Counted from the stretch's first letter, positions 33,782-44,874 are shown. The stretch: 64,000 bases of DNA from Corynespora cassiicola (GCA_022059125.1 JAEUWY010000023.1:992001-1056000); one strand, 5' to 3'. Numbers and translations: made by a program. Notes: generated from the sequence alone by a model not told the origin.

Positions 33782-34183
33782 ATGCACTTTACCACCATTG
33801 CCCTCCTCTTTGCTACTGCCGTAGCCGGAACCGCTCTCCCCGATGGCCCCGACTGCCTCGGGCTCGGCGGACCTCTCGACACTCACGATCTCGCCGAGGG
33901 CGCCGACTCCAATGACGTGCGCAAGTGTGCCGCCCATCCCTTGGCAGGGCTCAACAGTGGCCTGCAGAAGCGCGATTGCGCTATCCGCAACTATGGCTGC
34001 GAGAACAACTGGTGCTGGAAGAAGTGCAAGGATGATGGATCCTGGTGCTGGCAAGCCTGGAACCATGGCTCCGGTGACTGGGTTACTTGCAGTGCGGCCA
34101 AGGACTGCGACCCTGCGACGGATAGGATGAAGACTACTGGTTGCGGGAAGTGCAATGACTCTTCCTGCGGATGCAGCTGTTAG
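33782..34183 (+). CDS. Secreted Cys/Trp-rich protein with Kex2 site, IDI-2-like
   Basis: 133 residues from the ATG at 33782. The in-frame ATG at 33737 is rejected because the signal peptide starts at the inner Met. Residues 1-~18 are a signal peptide (HFTTIALLFATAVAG). A pro-region ends in the Kex2 site Lys63-Arg64. The mature 69 residues hold twelve Cys (66, 73, 78, 82, 89, 103, 109, 121, 124, 129, 131, 133) and six Trp, in the pattern GCENNWCWKKC then SWCWQAW. This resembles, from memory, fungal proteins annotated as IDI-2 precursors, first found as genes induced during vegetative incompatibility in Podospora. Function unknown. It lies 1.6 kb from the GH24 gene on the same strand. Confidence 0.8.
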   Translation: MHFTTIALLFATAVAGTALPDGPDCLGLGGPLDTHDLAEGADSNDVRKCAAHPLAGLNSGLQKRDCAIRNYGCENNWCWKKCKDDGSWCWQAWNHGSGDWVTCSAAKDCDPATDRMKTTGCGKCNDSSCGCSC

Positions 34184-35487
34184 AAAGTCATCGTTCCAGG
34201 ATGTGACACGATTAGTCTTGAGATCGGGGACGTTTGATCACTGTTTCTTTTCATTTCGTATTGGCTTTTACTCGTTGTTTACTTTTGTTTGCTATCGTTG
34301 TATCACTCATATAAAATAACAGAAAACCACGCAGAATCTAAATATCTGCGGTAACAGTCCTGTTTTCCTGTTTTCCTGTTCGTGCCTTGTGCTTGGTTTC
34401 ATTTCTTCAAGGAGAATTTTTGACTGTCATCTTACCCTGAAGAATTAGTTTGCAATCCATGATCACTCCCCTGCAAGGATATTCTGTTTCTTGTCTGGTT
34501 CTCTTCTGATATACAACATAGATTATCTGTTAACAGAGTAACATGATATCGAGTGAGAACTCTCGTGATGTCACCCCTTTGCCAAACGTTGGTATGGCCG
34601 CACAGAAATTTAGAGTGGGTACGAATCATGGAAAACATGTGATCCCGCCCTCCCCCACATCGGGAGAGAGCCTGTCAAAATAAAAGCGGAGTACAGTAGT
34701 ATGCCTTAGCCAAGCCCTGCTTTTGTGGTGACTTCGCTTTCCTCGGGGAAGCAAAGTGGTTAGGGCAGACCGGAATACTCAATACATGATTCGACAGGTG
34801 AGGTGATCCCTAACCAAGTACGAGACCACATGACCTCGAGAAGGCCGAAACCCGGGCCAAAAGCTTTTTTAACCCTGGTGGTCGGGAGATTTCGACTACG
34901 CACTCTTTGACTCGGCCCTTGTTCCTTCCAATGACAACGCGGCCTCCTCATTCCGAGCTAGTGGGTGTACTCGCCCGACGTTGCGCACAGAAGTTGGGGT
35001 AGCCTTCGGCAGTCAAGCACCTCGGTGCAATTCCCCAAAAACTTGTCATCGACCGTCATTTTAGGATCGGGATATCCTCGGAGCTGCGCCATTCCGCCCT
35101 TTCGGGCCAATAGGTGAATTGTCGGTAAGCAGGTGGGAAGAATCAATCGGGAACTCCTCCACATCCCCACATCTTGGCACTTGGCAGACAGCCACGAACC
35201 TTTTCCTTCCACATCATGGGATTCAACACATGGCGCCAAGCACGGAGTGCGGATTTTTTTTGCTGCTAGGGCGTTTTTTGGTATCCGATGCCCATTGCCG
35301 GTGCGCACTTTCTTCGAGGAGACATGGAACGTAGGCAGAGGTTGGTAGTATTGCTACTTTGGATGAGGTTCCGTCGGGAGCGGATGGCAATGGCAAGTAT
35401 TTCCGGCCGTGGGTATAAAAGAAGGATGTCGCTGCATTGATGCTTTCTTAAGCATTCGGATACATAATTGCTTCGATTCAGCCAGCC
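34184..35487. other. Intergenic; promoter of the GH3 gene at the right end
   Basis: No gene supported. The right end holds a TATA box (listed separately). Confidence 0.55.
35414..35420 (+). promoter_or_regulatory. TATA box of the GH3 gene
   Basis: TATAAAA 74 bp upstream of the GH3 start codon, a spacing that fits a short 5' leader. Confidence 0.6.
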
Positions 35488-37413
35488 ATGGTCGCCCAGT
35501 ACACCTCCAAGCGTAGGCGAAACGCCTTTGTTGCCTTCTTTTTCGCCGCCAGCCTTGTATCGACCGCTGTTGCTCTGCCCGAGTCCAGCAGAATGTCTCG
35601 TCGTCATGTTTCGGTCGCGAGGTCCACGAGCAATGAGACTTTGCCATATAAGGATTCGAAGCTTTGTATCGATGATCGGGTCGAGGATCTCCTCCAGAGG
35701 ATGACTATCGAGGAGAAAGCCGGTCAGCTTTTCCACACCCAGCTTCAGATGGGCCCCAACGGAACATTGGACCTAGGAAATGCCACTGCTCGACGGAATA
35801 GCACTGATAACATGATTGCCGAGAAATTCATGACGCATTTCAACTTGGTCGGCCAGGTGGAGAGTGTCCGCATCAATGCGGAATGGTACAATCGGGTCCA
35901 GGAGCTTGCTTTGTCGACGAGGCTGGGCATTCCGATCACCCTCTCATCCGATCCCCGACATGCCTTCACGGAAAACCTGGGAACCGGCTTTCAAGCAAAC
36001 CAGTTTTCGCAATGGCCCGAGAGTCTGGGTCTTGCAGCCCTTAGGGACCCAGAAACAGTACAGAAATTTGCTGAGGTCGCTCGGGAGGAGTACATGGCCA
36101 TTGGTATTCGGTCCGCGTTGCACCCTCAGATTGATCTCTCTACTGAGCCAAGATGGGCTCGCATTGGCAACACCATGGGTGAGGACGCTAACCTGACGTC
36201 CACTCTCGTTGTCGCCTACCTGAAGGGTTTCCAGGGAGAAGAGTTTGGAGCACATTCTGTAACAACAGTTACGAAGCATTTCCCTGGAGGTGGTCCTATG
36301 GAGAATGGCGAAGATAGCCATTTCGCCTATGGCAAGAACCAGACATATCCCGGAAACAACTTTGAACACCACCTCATTCCCTTTAAGGCGGCCATCGCTG
36401 CTGGTGCAAGGCAGATGATGCCCTACTACTCCCGACCCATCGGCACAGAATACGAGGAGGTTGGCTTCTCGTTCAACAAGGGAATCATCACCGATCTTCT
36501 CCGCCACGAACTTGGATTCAAGGGTATTGTTGTCAGCGATTGGGGTCTCATCACCGACACCGTCATTAGGGGACAGGATATGCCCGCTCGTGCCTGGGGT
36601 GTCGAGTACCTGAGCGAGTTGGAGCGGGCCGCAAGGATCCTGAACGCAGGTGTCGACCAATTCGGTGGAGAGCAACGCCCAGAGTTGATTGTCGAGTTGG
36701 TCCAGAATGGTGTCATTTCGGAGGAGCGCATTGATACTTCTGTCCGCCTTCTTCTCCACGAGAAGTTTGCCCTCGGTCTTTTCGACAACCCATTTGTCGA
36801 TGTCGAAGCGGCTGAACAGGTTGTTGGCAACGCTTATTTCCGCCGCCTCGGTAACGAAGCCCAGCGAAAGGCATACACGCTGCTCACCAACAACGATGAC
36901 CTTCTTCCCGTGCAATCCCCTGAGACCATCAAGTTCTACGTGGAGGGAATGAACTCTTCTTATCTGGAGGACCGCAACCTCCAAGTTGTTGAGACTCCCG
37001 AGGAGGCCGATCTTGCCATCATTCGCCTCCAAGCACCATACGAACCACGCCCCGGAGGCTTCGAGTCAGCGTACCACGCCGGATCCCTCGAGTACAACGC
37101 TACCGAGAAGGCCCGCCAGGCTGCTATCTACCAGGCCGTTCCTACGATTGTAGATATCTATCTTGATCGCCCTGCTGCCATCCCTGAGATTGCAGAGTCT
37201 GCCGCAGCTCTCTTGGCCAACTTTGGTAGCAGCCCTGATGCTCTCCTGGATGTCGTTTTCGGCACGGATGGTGCTAGCCCCCACGGAAAGCTTCCTTTCG
37301 ATCTCCCCAGGAGTATGGCTGCTGTCGAGGCTTCGTTTGAGGATCTGCCGTTTGATACTGAGAACCCGGTTTTCCGCTTTGGAGATGGTTTGAGCTATCC
37401 CGAAACTTGTTAA
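35488..37413 (+). CDS. GH3 family beta-glycosidase, secreted
   Basis: 641 residues, no intron. After a basic start (SKRRR) a hydrophobic helix (NAFVAFFFAASLVSTAVALP) acts as signal peptide. The barrel begins at VEDLLQRMTIEEKAGQLF. It has LGIPITLSSDPRHAF, the KHFPGGG motif, and the nucleophile Asp351 in GIVVSDWG. A second alpha/beta domain follows to the end (LPFDLPRS, GDGLSYPE), with no fibronectin III extension. The GH3 family covers beta-glucosidases, beta-xylosidases and others. The exact substrate is not clear; the nearby GH43, sugar transporter and lactonase suggest hemicellulose oligosaccharides. The sequence resembles bacterial-type GH3 more than the classic ~850-residue fungal beta-glucosidases, an impression from memory. 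Confidence 0.9.
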   Translation: MVAQYTSKRRRNAFVAFFFAASLVSTAVALPESSRMSRRHVSVARSTSNETLPYKDSKLCIDDRVEDLLQRMTIEEKAGQLFHTQLQMGPNGTLDLGNATARRNSTDNMIAEKFMTHFNLVGQVESVRINAEWYNRVQELALSTRLGIPITLSSDPRHAFTENLGTGFQANQFSQWPESLGLAALRDPETVQKFAEVAREEYMAIGIRSALHPQIDLSTEPRWARIGNTMGEDANLTSTLVVAYLKGFQGEEFGAHSVTTVTKHFPGGGPMENGEDSHFAYGKNQTYPGNNFEHHLIPFKAAIAAGARQMMPYYSRPIGTEYEEVGFSFNKGIITDLLRHELGFKGIVVSDWGLITDTVIRGQDMPARAWGVEYLSELERAARILNAGVDQFGGEQRPELIVELVQNGVISEERIDTSVRLLLHEKFALGLFDNPFVDVEAAEQVVGNAYFRRLGNEAQRKAYTLLTNNDDLLPVQSPETIKFYVEGMNSSYLEDRNLQVVETPEEADLAIIRLQAPYEPRPGGFESAYHAGSLEYNATEKARQAAIYQAVPTIVDIYLDRPAAIPEIAESAAALLANFGSSPDALLDVVFGTDGASPHGKLPFDLPRSMAAVEASFEDLPFDTENPVFRFGDGLSYPETC

Positions 37414-37717
37414 TTTTCGCATGATTGAACGTTATCATGAGGTTCTATGTCGACCACGAATATATAGATCATTCGATTAGTAAATTAATCTAATTTATTC
37501 ACCAATGTCTCTTGCACCGTGTCTTTTCCCCGGTGATCTGACTGAGATGATGATCAGCATCTTCTGTCTCACACTTCTCGAATCTCAGAAGATCCAAACT
37601 CTGAAAAAACAGATATTCCATAATCATGTCTAATACCCACTCGAAAGAGATGCCAATGACGGACTTCTTTAGGTGAATAAAGTTCATACATGTTCGTGTA
37701 TCGTACAACTGAACTCA
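37414..37717. other. Short 3' flank between convergent genes
   Basis: AT-rich terminator-like spacer between GH3 (+) and the lactonase (-). Nothing else seen. Confidence 0.6.
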
Positions 37718-38911
37718 TTAACAAACACCAAAGTCTCGGCAAACTTCCCTTCCCACTGCCTTTAAGTTCTCCACAACCCAGAGCTGTGCGTTGGTGAACA
37801 CGAGAAGTTTACCAGGAAGGAATGCAAAATTGTTTGCAACAACACCCGTCCAGATCTTGCCAAGGAAGACACCCTCAGGGTTCCAAATATGTACACCATC
37901 ACCACACCCTGCCCATACATTGCCATCGAGATCCGTATGAATGCCGTCGGGGAATCCATTGTCCGAGTAAGCAAATGTCCGGCGGTTCGCCAAAGTCTTT
38001 CCGTTGATGACGTCGTACGCGTAAATGGTGGCTGGTCGTGTAAGGTTGCTCGTGAAATGCTGTGCACCCGTATCCGTTACATAGAGCGTCTTGTGATCCG
38101 GTGAGAACTCCAACCCGTTGGGTTGATCAAATCCATCGGCCACCACCTGTATCTCGCCCGTCTTGGGATCGAAGCGATATACTTGCTTAGGAATGACAGG
38201 CTCTGGGCGGAAGAATTGGAAATATCCGTAATCGGCGTCCGTGAACCACAAATCGCCGGTTTCGAAATGCTGCCGTACGTCGTTTACAGAGGAAAAGTTG
38301 CGTCCGAGAAAGCTGTTCACGACGACCTCGGATTCGCCGGTAGCAGGATCAACTGAAACAAGTCCAGAGTAATGATCGAAATCGCCTTCGTCGCAGAATA
38401 GCAGTCTAGGTGGTGTTGTTCCGTTGCCTTGTTCAAAACCGGGGGGATACCAATTAGTTCCCCCATTGGCCTCGTAGACATTTTCGAATTGAGTTGATCT
38501 TATCGAGTAGTTGTTTCCCAGATCAACGATTGTGATGTTGATTGGGTCGTCCAATGACTGGTAGTTTGACGTTACATAAAGAGAGTTTGTCTCTTTGTTG
38601 TATGTTCCCATTTCATGGAATGCTTGCCATGGTAAAGCATACAGCTGGCGCGCCGTTGCAGATTCACCGAGGACATTTGTGAAGTTCGAGTTGTAGGCCA
38701 AAAGCGAAATCGTCGTCGGGTTGGATACGTTGGTTGTGACGAGCTCGGAAAAGTACAACGGATTCGTCGCCGCTGCGAGAAGGTCGACGGGCACGATGCT
38801 CGACATGCTGACGAGTGTTGTCGTGATTATCTTCCACACTGTGTGGAGGCCGGATTTATACGAAATGTGTGCGCCGGCGTGAACGACAGATCCGTCGTGA
38901 TACTCTTCCAT
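37718..38911 (-). CDS. SMP-30/gluconolactonase-type protein, secreted
   Basis: Up to 397 residues, no intron. The first ATG (38911) is uncertain; an inner Met before SSIVPVDLLAAATNP (residue 36) is a reasonable alternative. The hydrophobic N-terminus suggests a signal or anchor. The rest is a six-bladed beta-propeller of the SMP-30/lactonase family: LLFCDEGDFDHYSGLVSVDP, LWFTDADYGYFQ, DGFDQPNGLEFSPDHKTLYVTDT (typical metal-site Asn/Asp blade), and DGIHTDLDGNVWAGCGDGVHIW. Members open sugar lactones or hydrolyse esters using a divalent metal. Multiple N-glycosylation sequons (NIT, NGT, NFS) fit secretion. Placed between GH3 and the sugar transporter, it may act on aldonolactones; that is inference. 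Confidence 0.85.
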   Translation of the reverse strand: MEEYHDGSVVHAGAHISYKSGLHTVWKIITTTLVSMSSIVPVDLLAAATNPLYFSELVTTNVSNPTTISLLAYNSNFTNVLGESATARQLYALPWQAFHEMGTYNKETNSLYVTSNYQSLDDPINITIVDLGNNYSIRSTQFENVYEANGGTNWYPPGFEQGNGTTPPRLLFCDEGDFDHYSGLVSVDPATGESEVVVNSFLGRNFSSVNDVRQHFETGDLWFTDADYGYFQFFRPEPVIPKQVYRFDPKTGEIQVVADGFDQPNGLEFSPDHKTLYVTDTGAQHFTSNLTRPATIYAYDVINGKTLANRRTFAYSDNGFPDGIHTDLDGNVWAGCGDGVHIWNPEGVFLGKIWTGVVANNFAFLPGKLLVFTNAQLWVVENLKAVGREVCRDFGVC

Positions 38912-39682
38912 GGCCCAGCTACTATATTTATTGGTACCTCAAGCTTTGGAGGCCGGTGGAATGTCCGAGCGGTACGTCATCAACCCCTCAGCCGGTGCGT
39001 CGTGGAGATGATCCCGGGGAGGCTTGAAGCTCATTCCAGGTTGGCAATTGTCGTGATTGGATACAAGGAAAATTTTCATCGACCACCGAGGGACAGCCGG
39101 TCTTCTAGTCAGGGACTTTTTTGTGTCTTTATGCGGGGCGTGCTTTTCGGTCCGGTTGGGCTACATTCGATCTGCATCGCGTCTTTCCCAATCGGATATA
39201 GCAAGTGGGTCGGCCTTCAAGCCGCCCGGGTGGCCTCGAGACGAGCGGCGAATGGTATGGGCAACCCAGAATTGTGATGATCAGACGCGTCAGGCTGTAC
39301 CTTGTTGAACTATAATTTATAGCTCTGGACCTGCCCGTCAATTTGCCCTACGTTCGGGAAGACCACAATTCTAATGTTGGATACCCCACATATTCTGTTC
39401 GGAAATAATTACAGGCTCTGTCGCATGCAACTATGACTTGATAACCAGAGTCGTCCCCTTATGGCTTGATTATGTACAACGCTGCTTCAAACGGGCACGC
39501 AACTGGCTCGACTATACTGCATCTGATGATGTGTGGTGTCAAAATCTACCTTCGAGGCATTGAAAAGAATTGATATTATCTACTATACGAATAGCTAGCA
39601 ATACTTTCAATTTCTAAGAAACGAGCATGTTACGCAGTGGAGACCGACCGAGATTGAAGACAGTAACCGAATCGCATCTCGT
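38912..39682. other. Intergenic, no gene seen
   Basis: Upstream region of the lactonase gene and 3' flank of the sugar transporter gene. Nothing supported. Confidence 0.55.
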
Positions 39683-41704
39683 TCAAACCACTACAGTACC
39701 CTTTTCCTTCTCCAAAGTAATGTCATCCACCTGGTGGCTTCCGTTTCTACCCAAAACAGCGGCAAGTCCAATTTCCTGGTTGATCTCTTCCATTCTTTCT
39801 TGATCCGCTTGCGCTGCACCCTCACTTCCGAAGATAGTGTCCATCTCTTCGAGACTCAGCCTCTTGGTCTCCGGTACTAAGAACCATATGAAGGCGGCTC
39901 CAATATATGTCAGCAGACCAAACAGGATATAAGTGCCATATGTTATCCCATCGAGCATATCTGGCGTGACTTGGCCGACGATAAAGTTGTTCATCCAGTT
40001 GCTACTCGCTCCAAGCGCAACACCGTACGGGCGGGTGCTCAATGGCCAGATCTCGGCGATGAGAATCCATCCACAAGGGCCCCAGGAATATCCAAAGTGA
40101 ACAACAAAAAGCCAGACCATGGAAACAGCGGCCCAACCGGCAGCAGGCTGCTGATCAAAGCGATCAATGTTTCGGGCGAGGATCACAGCAATAATGATAT
40201 GGCATGTGGCCATGCCGACAGCGCCCCAGGCGAGGACAGGTTTGCGTCCAACGCGATCAATCCAAAGTACAGCGGGGATAGTAGCGATGAACATGACGAT
40301 TCCAACGACACCGGTAGCAAGAAGAGAGGTGGTATTGGCGGTAAGTCCGAGCTGGCCGAATATCTGCGGGGCATCTACAATTCTTTAGTGTAAAGTCACT
40401 TCTATTACTCAGAGATAACTTACAGTACAATACGGCATTGATGCCTGTCCATTGCTGAAAGACTAGATGCATATAAGTAGGTTTCCATGCCAGGCCAACT
40501 TTCGGACGCTTACACATCGTTACTGTCGCCACACCAACTCTCTTGAGCATGGCCTTGGTCTTGAATAGCGCCGCAATAGCTACGAATTGCAGCTTGAAAA
40601 CGTTCCAAGCAGTTTGTTCGCTGAGATGAGGGAACGACTCAGCCAAACTCTTTTTTTCGAACAGGGATTGTGCCTTGATTTCAAGAAACTCTAATTCAAT
40701 AAGCTCGTGCGTTGGAGAAAGGCCGCGGAGATCAGAGAGCACTTTACGTGCTTCTTCCTCACGACCATGGTGCACCAGCCATCTGGGAGAGAATGGCATC
40801 CAGATCATTCCTACAAAGAGCACCACCGCGGGAGCAAGTTGAAGGCAGATGGGAACGAGCCAGGCAGCGTTGGATTGCGTCTCAAGAGTCGTTCCGCCGA
40901 TGTAGTTTGTGCCACTGTATGGAGGGTCAATGACCGCAAATAATGTACACAGACGAATGCACCTACTAGTTGATCCAGAAACTGATCATGATACCGAACG
41001 TGATAGCGAGTTGCTGTAATGCAACCAGAGCGCCACGAACCTCGCTACATATCGTTATCAGGGGAGTAATGGCATGAACCTGGAAGAGCTTACGGCGGAG
41101 CGCATTCCGAATTGTACAAGGGAACAATCATGGACAAGCTACCGACTCCAATACCACTACGAGATCGTTAGCTTGGCCTCTTTGAGAACAACCAACGAAA
41201 TTTTCTTCGTACGTGATGAATCTTCCTCCAAGAATTTCATTGTGTCCTCCCACAATGGCCGTAGCTTGAATGACAACACCAATGATGAAAATCGCCGTTG
41301 CGATCAAAACACCATATTTCCGAGAAGCAACTTCAGCGATAAAGCCGGAGAGAATGGCTCCGACCCATGCGCCTAGTTCAAGAATGGCGGTGAGCCAGCC
41401 TTTTTGCGTTGGGTTATCGATGTAGCCGTCGGTATCTGGAAAAGGGCCTGGTCAGCTTCTATATTCACCACCAGGTGGTATGGGTCGGGATGGACATACG
41501 CTTCCCAAAGCTAGGCATTGCCAGAATGCCTGAAAACATTCCTTGATTATAGCCATACAATACACCTCCAATGCAGGCAAATGCAGCGATTCTTGCTACT
41601 TTCCAATTCTTGAGAAGCGCCCGAGCACCACTGGCGCCCATCAGCGCCTGTCGCCGCTCCAGAGCTTCATTGAAAGCAGCCTGAGTTCCGCCTCCGCCAC
41701 CCAT
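39683..41704 (-). CDS. MFS sugar transporter
   Basis: Seven exons on the minus strand: 41704-41500, 41435-41213, 41156-41094, 41044-40967, 40914-40514, 40462-40424, 40374-39683, giving 566 aa. Every join keeps phase and rebuilds family motifs: GGVLYGYNQGMFSG, the VPLYNSECAPPEVRG block, SFWINYGTNYIGG, SPRWLVHHGREEEARKVL, FFQQWTGINAVLYYAP, DRVGRKPVL, and the end motif FLVPETKRLSLEEMDTIFG. Twelve helices are expected in the plasma membrane. The SP family imports hexoses, pentoses, quinate and oligosaccharides; the end motif and N-terminus look like the quinate/xylose branch. The gene is divergent from GH43 with a 0.9 kb shared promoter, suggesting co-regulated uptake of released pentose. Confidence 0.92.
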
Positions 41705-42620
41705 GTTGTTTTCAAGCCGTAGCTACAAAGAGACAGAGGCGATGGGATAGAAAAACGATCCAAAAGGCAAGGAAATCTTAATTGATCGTATTATATCCAG
41801 AAACTCGGATGGAGGTCTGAAGCTTTTGTGCGACGCAGGAGGGAAGCAACCACCACCAAGACCTGTAAATTAACCGTGCCTCGAGTGGGGATACGAATGC
41901 CATGGTGCAGGATTTACCCGCATGAGCTCCCCACAAGGCCATTGGCAAGCCCACAAGATTATAAAGACGACAAGAACGATCGACTCATGGGAAGGGAATT
42001 CGGGGGATTGGCTCCCCGCCATAGGATGCATGTTCCCCATGGCGGAGAGCGGAGGCTGGGCAGTATCTTGGCAGACGTTGGAAGTCGGCAACTCTCCCAT
42101 TAGCCTGGCATTTGGTTGGTGGGAATGCTCACTTCCTGTCGGCTGTGATCTTAGTCTCACGTGATACCCGGTGAGCTCATACGCGCCAATGTAAACAAGC
42201 AATAGACATGCAGATCTGACTCCAGAATGTCCCGCAATTTAGGCTAAATGGACCTGGGACATGATTGGAACATGTGCTCTAGCGTCTCCAAGAAGCAGGC
42301 GGAACGTTCGGAAAAGAGTGGCCGGAAAAGTATACGCTGAGATTCCATGCACGCTAGAAGCTAACATGCCAACACCAAGCGCACTGCTGTCACTGACTTA
42401 GCCAGTTTCCCCAGATTCTCTCCACTTTTATACCAGATGGCACTAAATTCACCGAAGAAAACCGGCTCTTAGACCTAAATGGTTGTCTAAGTGAGGGGCA
42501 GCACGACTAAGATAGCATTGGAGATCGCTCGGGGGAGTGCATCTCTCACTACTTAAGACATTGGAACTTCACTGGATTCTCCGTATTGTATCCATCAGAA
42601 TTGTGAGAACCATACCCATC
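41705..42620. promoter_or_regulatory. Divergent promoter of sugar transporter and GH43, three GGCTAA motifs
   Basis: The XlnR/Xyr1-type core GGCTAA occurs at 42242-42247 (full GGCTAAA, plus strand), and at 42100-42105 and 42398-42403 on the minus strand. About 0.45 are expected by chance in 916 bp on both strands. Several SYGGRG (CreA-type) matches lie between, including 42042-42047, 42049-42054 and the complement at 42014-42019. Motif matches only; binding is untested. Confidence 0.5.
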
Positions 42621-44536
42621 ATGCAGTATCGACTGCTATTCTCTTCGCTCTGCTCACTGGCTTTAACCCAGGCGCAGACCATCACAAATCCCATCCTTCC
42701 TGGTTTCCATCCAGACCCTTCGTGCATATTCGTTCCTGACTTTGATTCGACATTTTTCTGCGTGACATCAACTTTCAACTGGTTTCCGGGACTACCTATC
42801 TACGCTTCCCGGGACCTTTTACATTGGAAGCATGTCTCGAACGCCTTGAATCGCCCCGAGCAGCTCCCATCCTTGGCCTACATAAACCGCGGCCAGTCTG
42901 GGATTTATGCTCCTACAATCCGATACCACGATGGAACTTTTACCGTCATCACGACAGTCGCCAACCAGGCGCTCCCTCGCGAAAATCTGACGCGCTGGGA
43001 CAACATCATCTTCAACACCAAAGACCCGTATGGAGAATGGGATGATCCCATCCATTACTACGGCCCTGGAATTGACCCCAGCCCCTTTTGGGATGATGAT
43101 GGTACTGCATGGGTGTCTTCGACCTTCAACTCTTCAGGTGTGGTGCATGCACCTGTGAACTTGACGACTGGCGAGGTGACTCTACCTTTCAAGTGGCTCT
43201 GGATTGGTACAGGCGGTGCTGCGCCAGAAGCTGCGCATATTTACAAAAAAGATGGTTGGTATTACGTTCTCCTTGCCGAGGGCGGAACACGAGAAAAGCA
43301 CATGGTTACAATGGCAAGAAGCCGCAGCCTGCACGGCCCCTTTGAAGGAGCGCCAAACAATCCTCTCCTGACTGCCTTTAATAACACTGAGAGCTATTTT
43401 CAGGCGGTTGGTCACGTCGACCTTTTCCAGGATGGAAAGGGTCAATGGTGGGCGGCTGGGCTGACTGTTAGGGCGGGAGGCAACTACGCCGAGGATCCTC
43501 ATCACGCCAACTTTCCAATGGGAAGAGAAACGTTCTTGGTTCCTGTCGAGTGGCCAGAGGGAGAATTTCCAATCTTTACCAATGTCAGCGGAACCATCGA
43601 TGTCCCTGGCCGACTTCCACAGCCTTCCGGCTCGGATACAGTACCCGAAGAAGGTTTTCATGACGGACAGCTTGTCAATGCAAATGATGAAGTCGATTTT
43701 CCCCCGAACTCTACGCTGCCACCGCACTTCCTGCACTGGAGGATCCCGCACACGAAGAACTACAAGGTGTCCCCCAGCGGCCACCCCAACACCCTCTCAC
43801 TCCGGTCCTCAATGCTGAATCTGACTGGATACGACGGCGACTCCTCTCTGGGGCGCGGCCAGACCTATGTTTCCCGCCGCCAATCTCATTCGCTCTTCAC
43901 CTTTAGCGTGGAAATTGACTGGTCGCAGCTCAGCCGGGATTCCGAGGAGGCCGGCGTAGCCATCATGCAAGATCAGTCTCAACACTTCGACATAGGCATC
44001 AAGCTTCTCAGCTCTCTCGAGCCCAAGAACCAAACCTCTGGTACTATATGGTTGATTCCCCCCACGGAAGAGGTCGGATACATCAACGAGACTGTAAGGG
44101 TAGTCCCGGATGCGGAGCCAAAGCCCTACATCCGATTTGGCGGAATTGGAATTACGAGTTTCAGGAGAGCCAATCAAACGGCTTGGGTAGAGGAAGTGAC
44201 TGAATTGCCAGAGGAATGGCTTGCTGACAAGAAGTTGAAGTTCCAGATCGAGGCTGTTAACACGACGCACTACAGTTTCTCGGCTGGGCCTGCCGGTGCT
44301 GAAGGCGATGATCTGAGGATATTCGGATACACCAAGGGAAACCTGATGGTGCCGATCTACTCTGGTAAGTATCGACGTGGTTCGATTTAAAGTTCTAACT
44401 GACATGAAAACAAGGCACGACGGTCGGAGCATATGCCACTAGCAACGGGCGGTACGGCGAGGGAGCCTTTGAGGCATTCATATCGAAATGGCGATATAAT
44501 GGAATTCAGCAAGTGATCGAGGAGCCTGAAACATGA
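42621..44536 (+). CDS. GH43 family beta-xylosidase/alpha-arabinofuranosidase, secreted
   Basis: Two exons (42621-44364, 44415-44536; GTAAGT donor, CAAG acceptor) give 621 aa. The ATG at 42621 directly starts a signal peptide (MQYRLLFSSLCSLALTQA); the upstream in-frame ATG at 42537 is unlikely. The five-bladed propeller has catalytic Asp in FHPDPSC, the pKa-modulating Asp in IDPSPFWDDDG, and catalytic Glu in PEAAHIY. A C-terminal beta-sandwich follows (SFSVEIDWSQL, ending GAYATSNG...), as in the GH43 subfamilies with the GH43_C2-type domain. The last exon is short and easy to miss, but completes the usual end of that domain. It would release xylose or arabinose from hemicellulose oligomers outside the cell. 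Confidence 0.93.
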
Positions 44537-44874
44537 ATCACTTGACTTATAGGTGGTCCTGAGTCAAGAATGCTGAGGGGAAGATAATAGCAGATAACGA
44601 TATGATAATACAATCCTTGCCAAAGCCCAGGTTCACGCCTAACAACGGGACCAATTCCAAAGCGCGTCTAACCCATCTCCTGACCCCCATTCCGCATAAC
44701 GCCCCTTAAAAACCCACACAATGAACGGCGCCGGCGATCAAAACAAAGCTGCGCCGCACCCCCACGATGTTGTGGCGTGTGCGTTTCCGGAGGTACTTGA
44801 GCGTTCAGGGCCCCCACCAACCTCTCAAGTAGCCATAATCATTCGACCAGTGTTTCGAAGCGACTACAGCAGCC
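44537..44874. other. Intergenic between GH43 and the DHA2 transporter
   Basis: Tandem spacer, promoter of the downstream gene. Nothing else seen. Confidence 0.55.

Noticed and set aside
35944..37032. 362-codon open frame on the minus strand
   Set aside because: Antisense shadow of the GH3 gene.
41828..42202. Frames on both strands between the transporter and GH43
   Set aside because: They lie in the divergent promoter; translations lack features, and the region is better explained by regulatory motifs.
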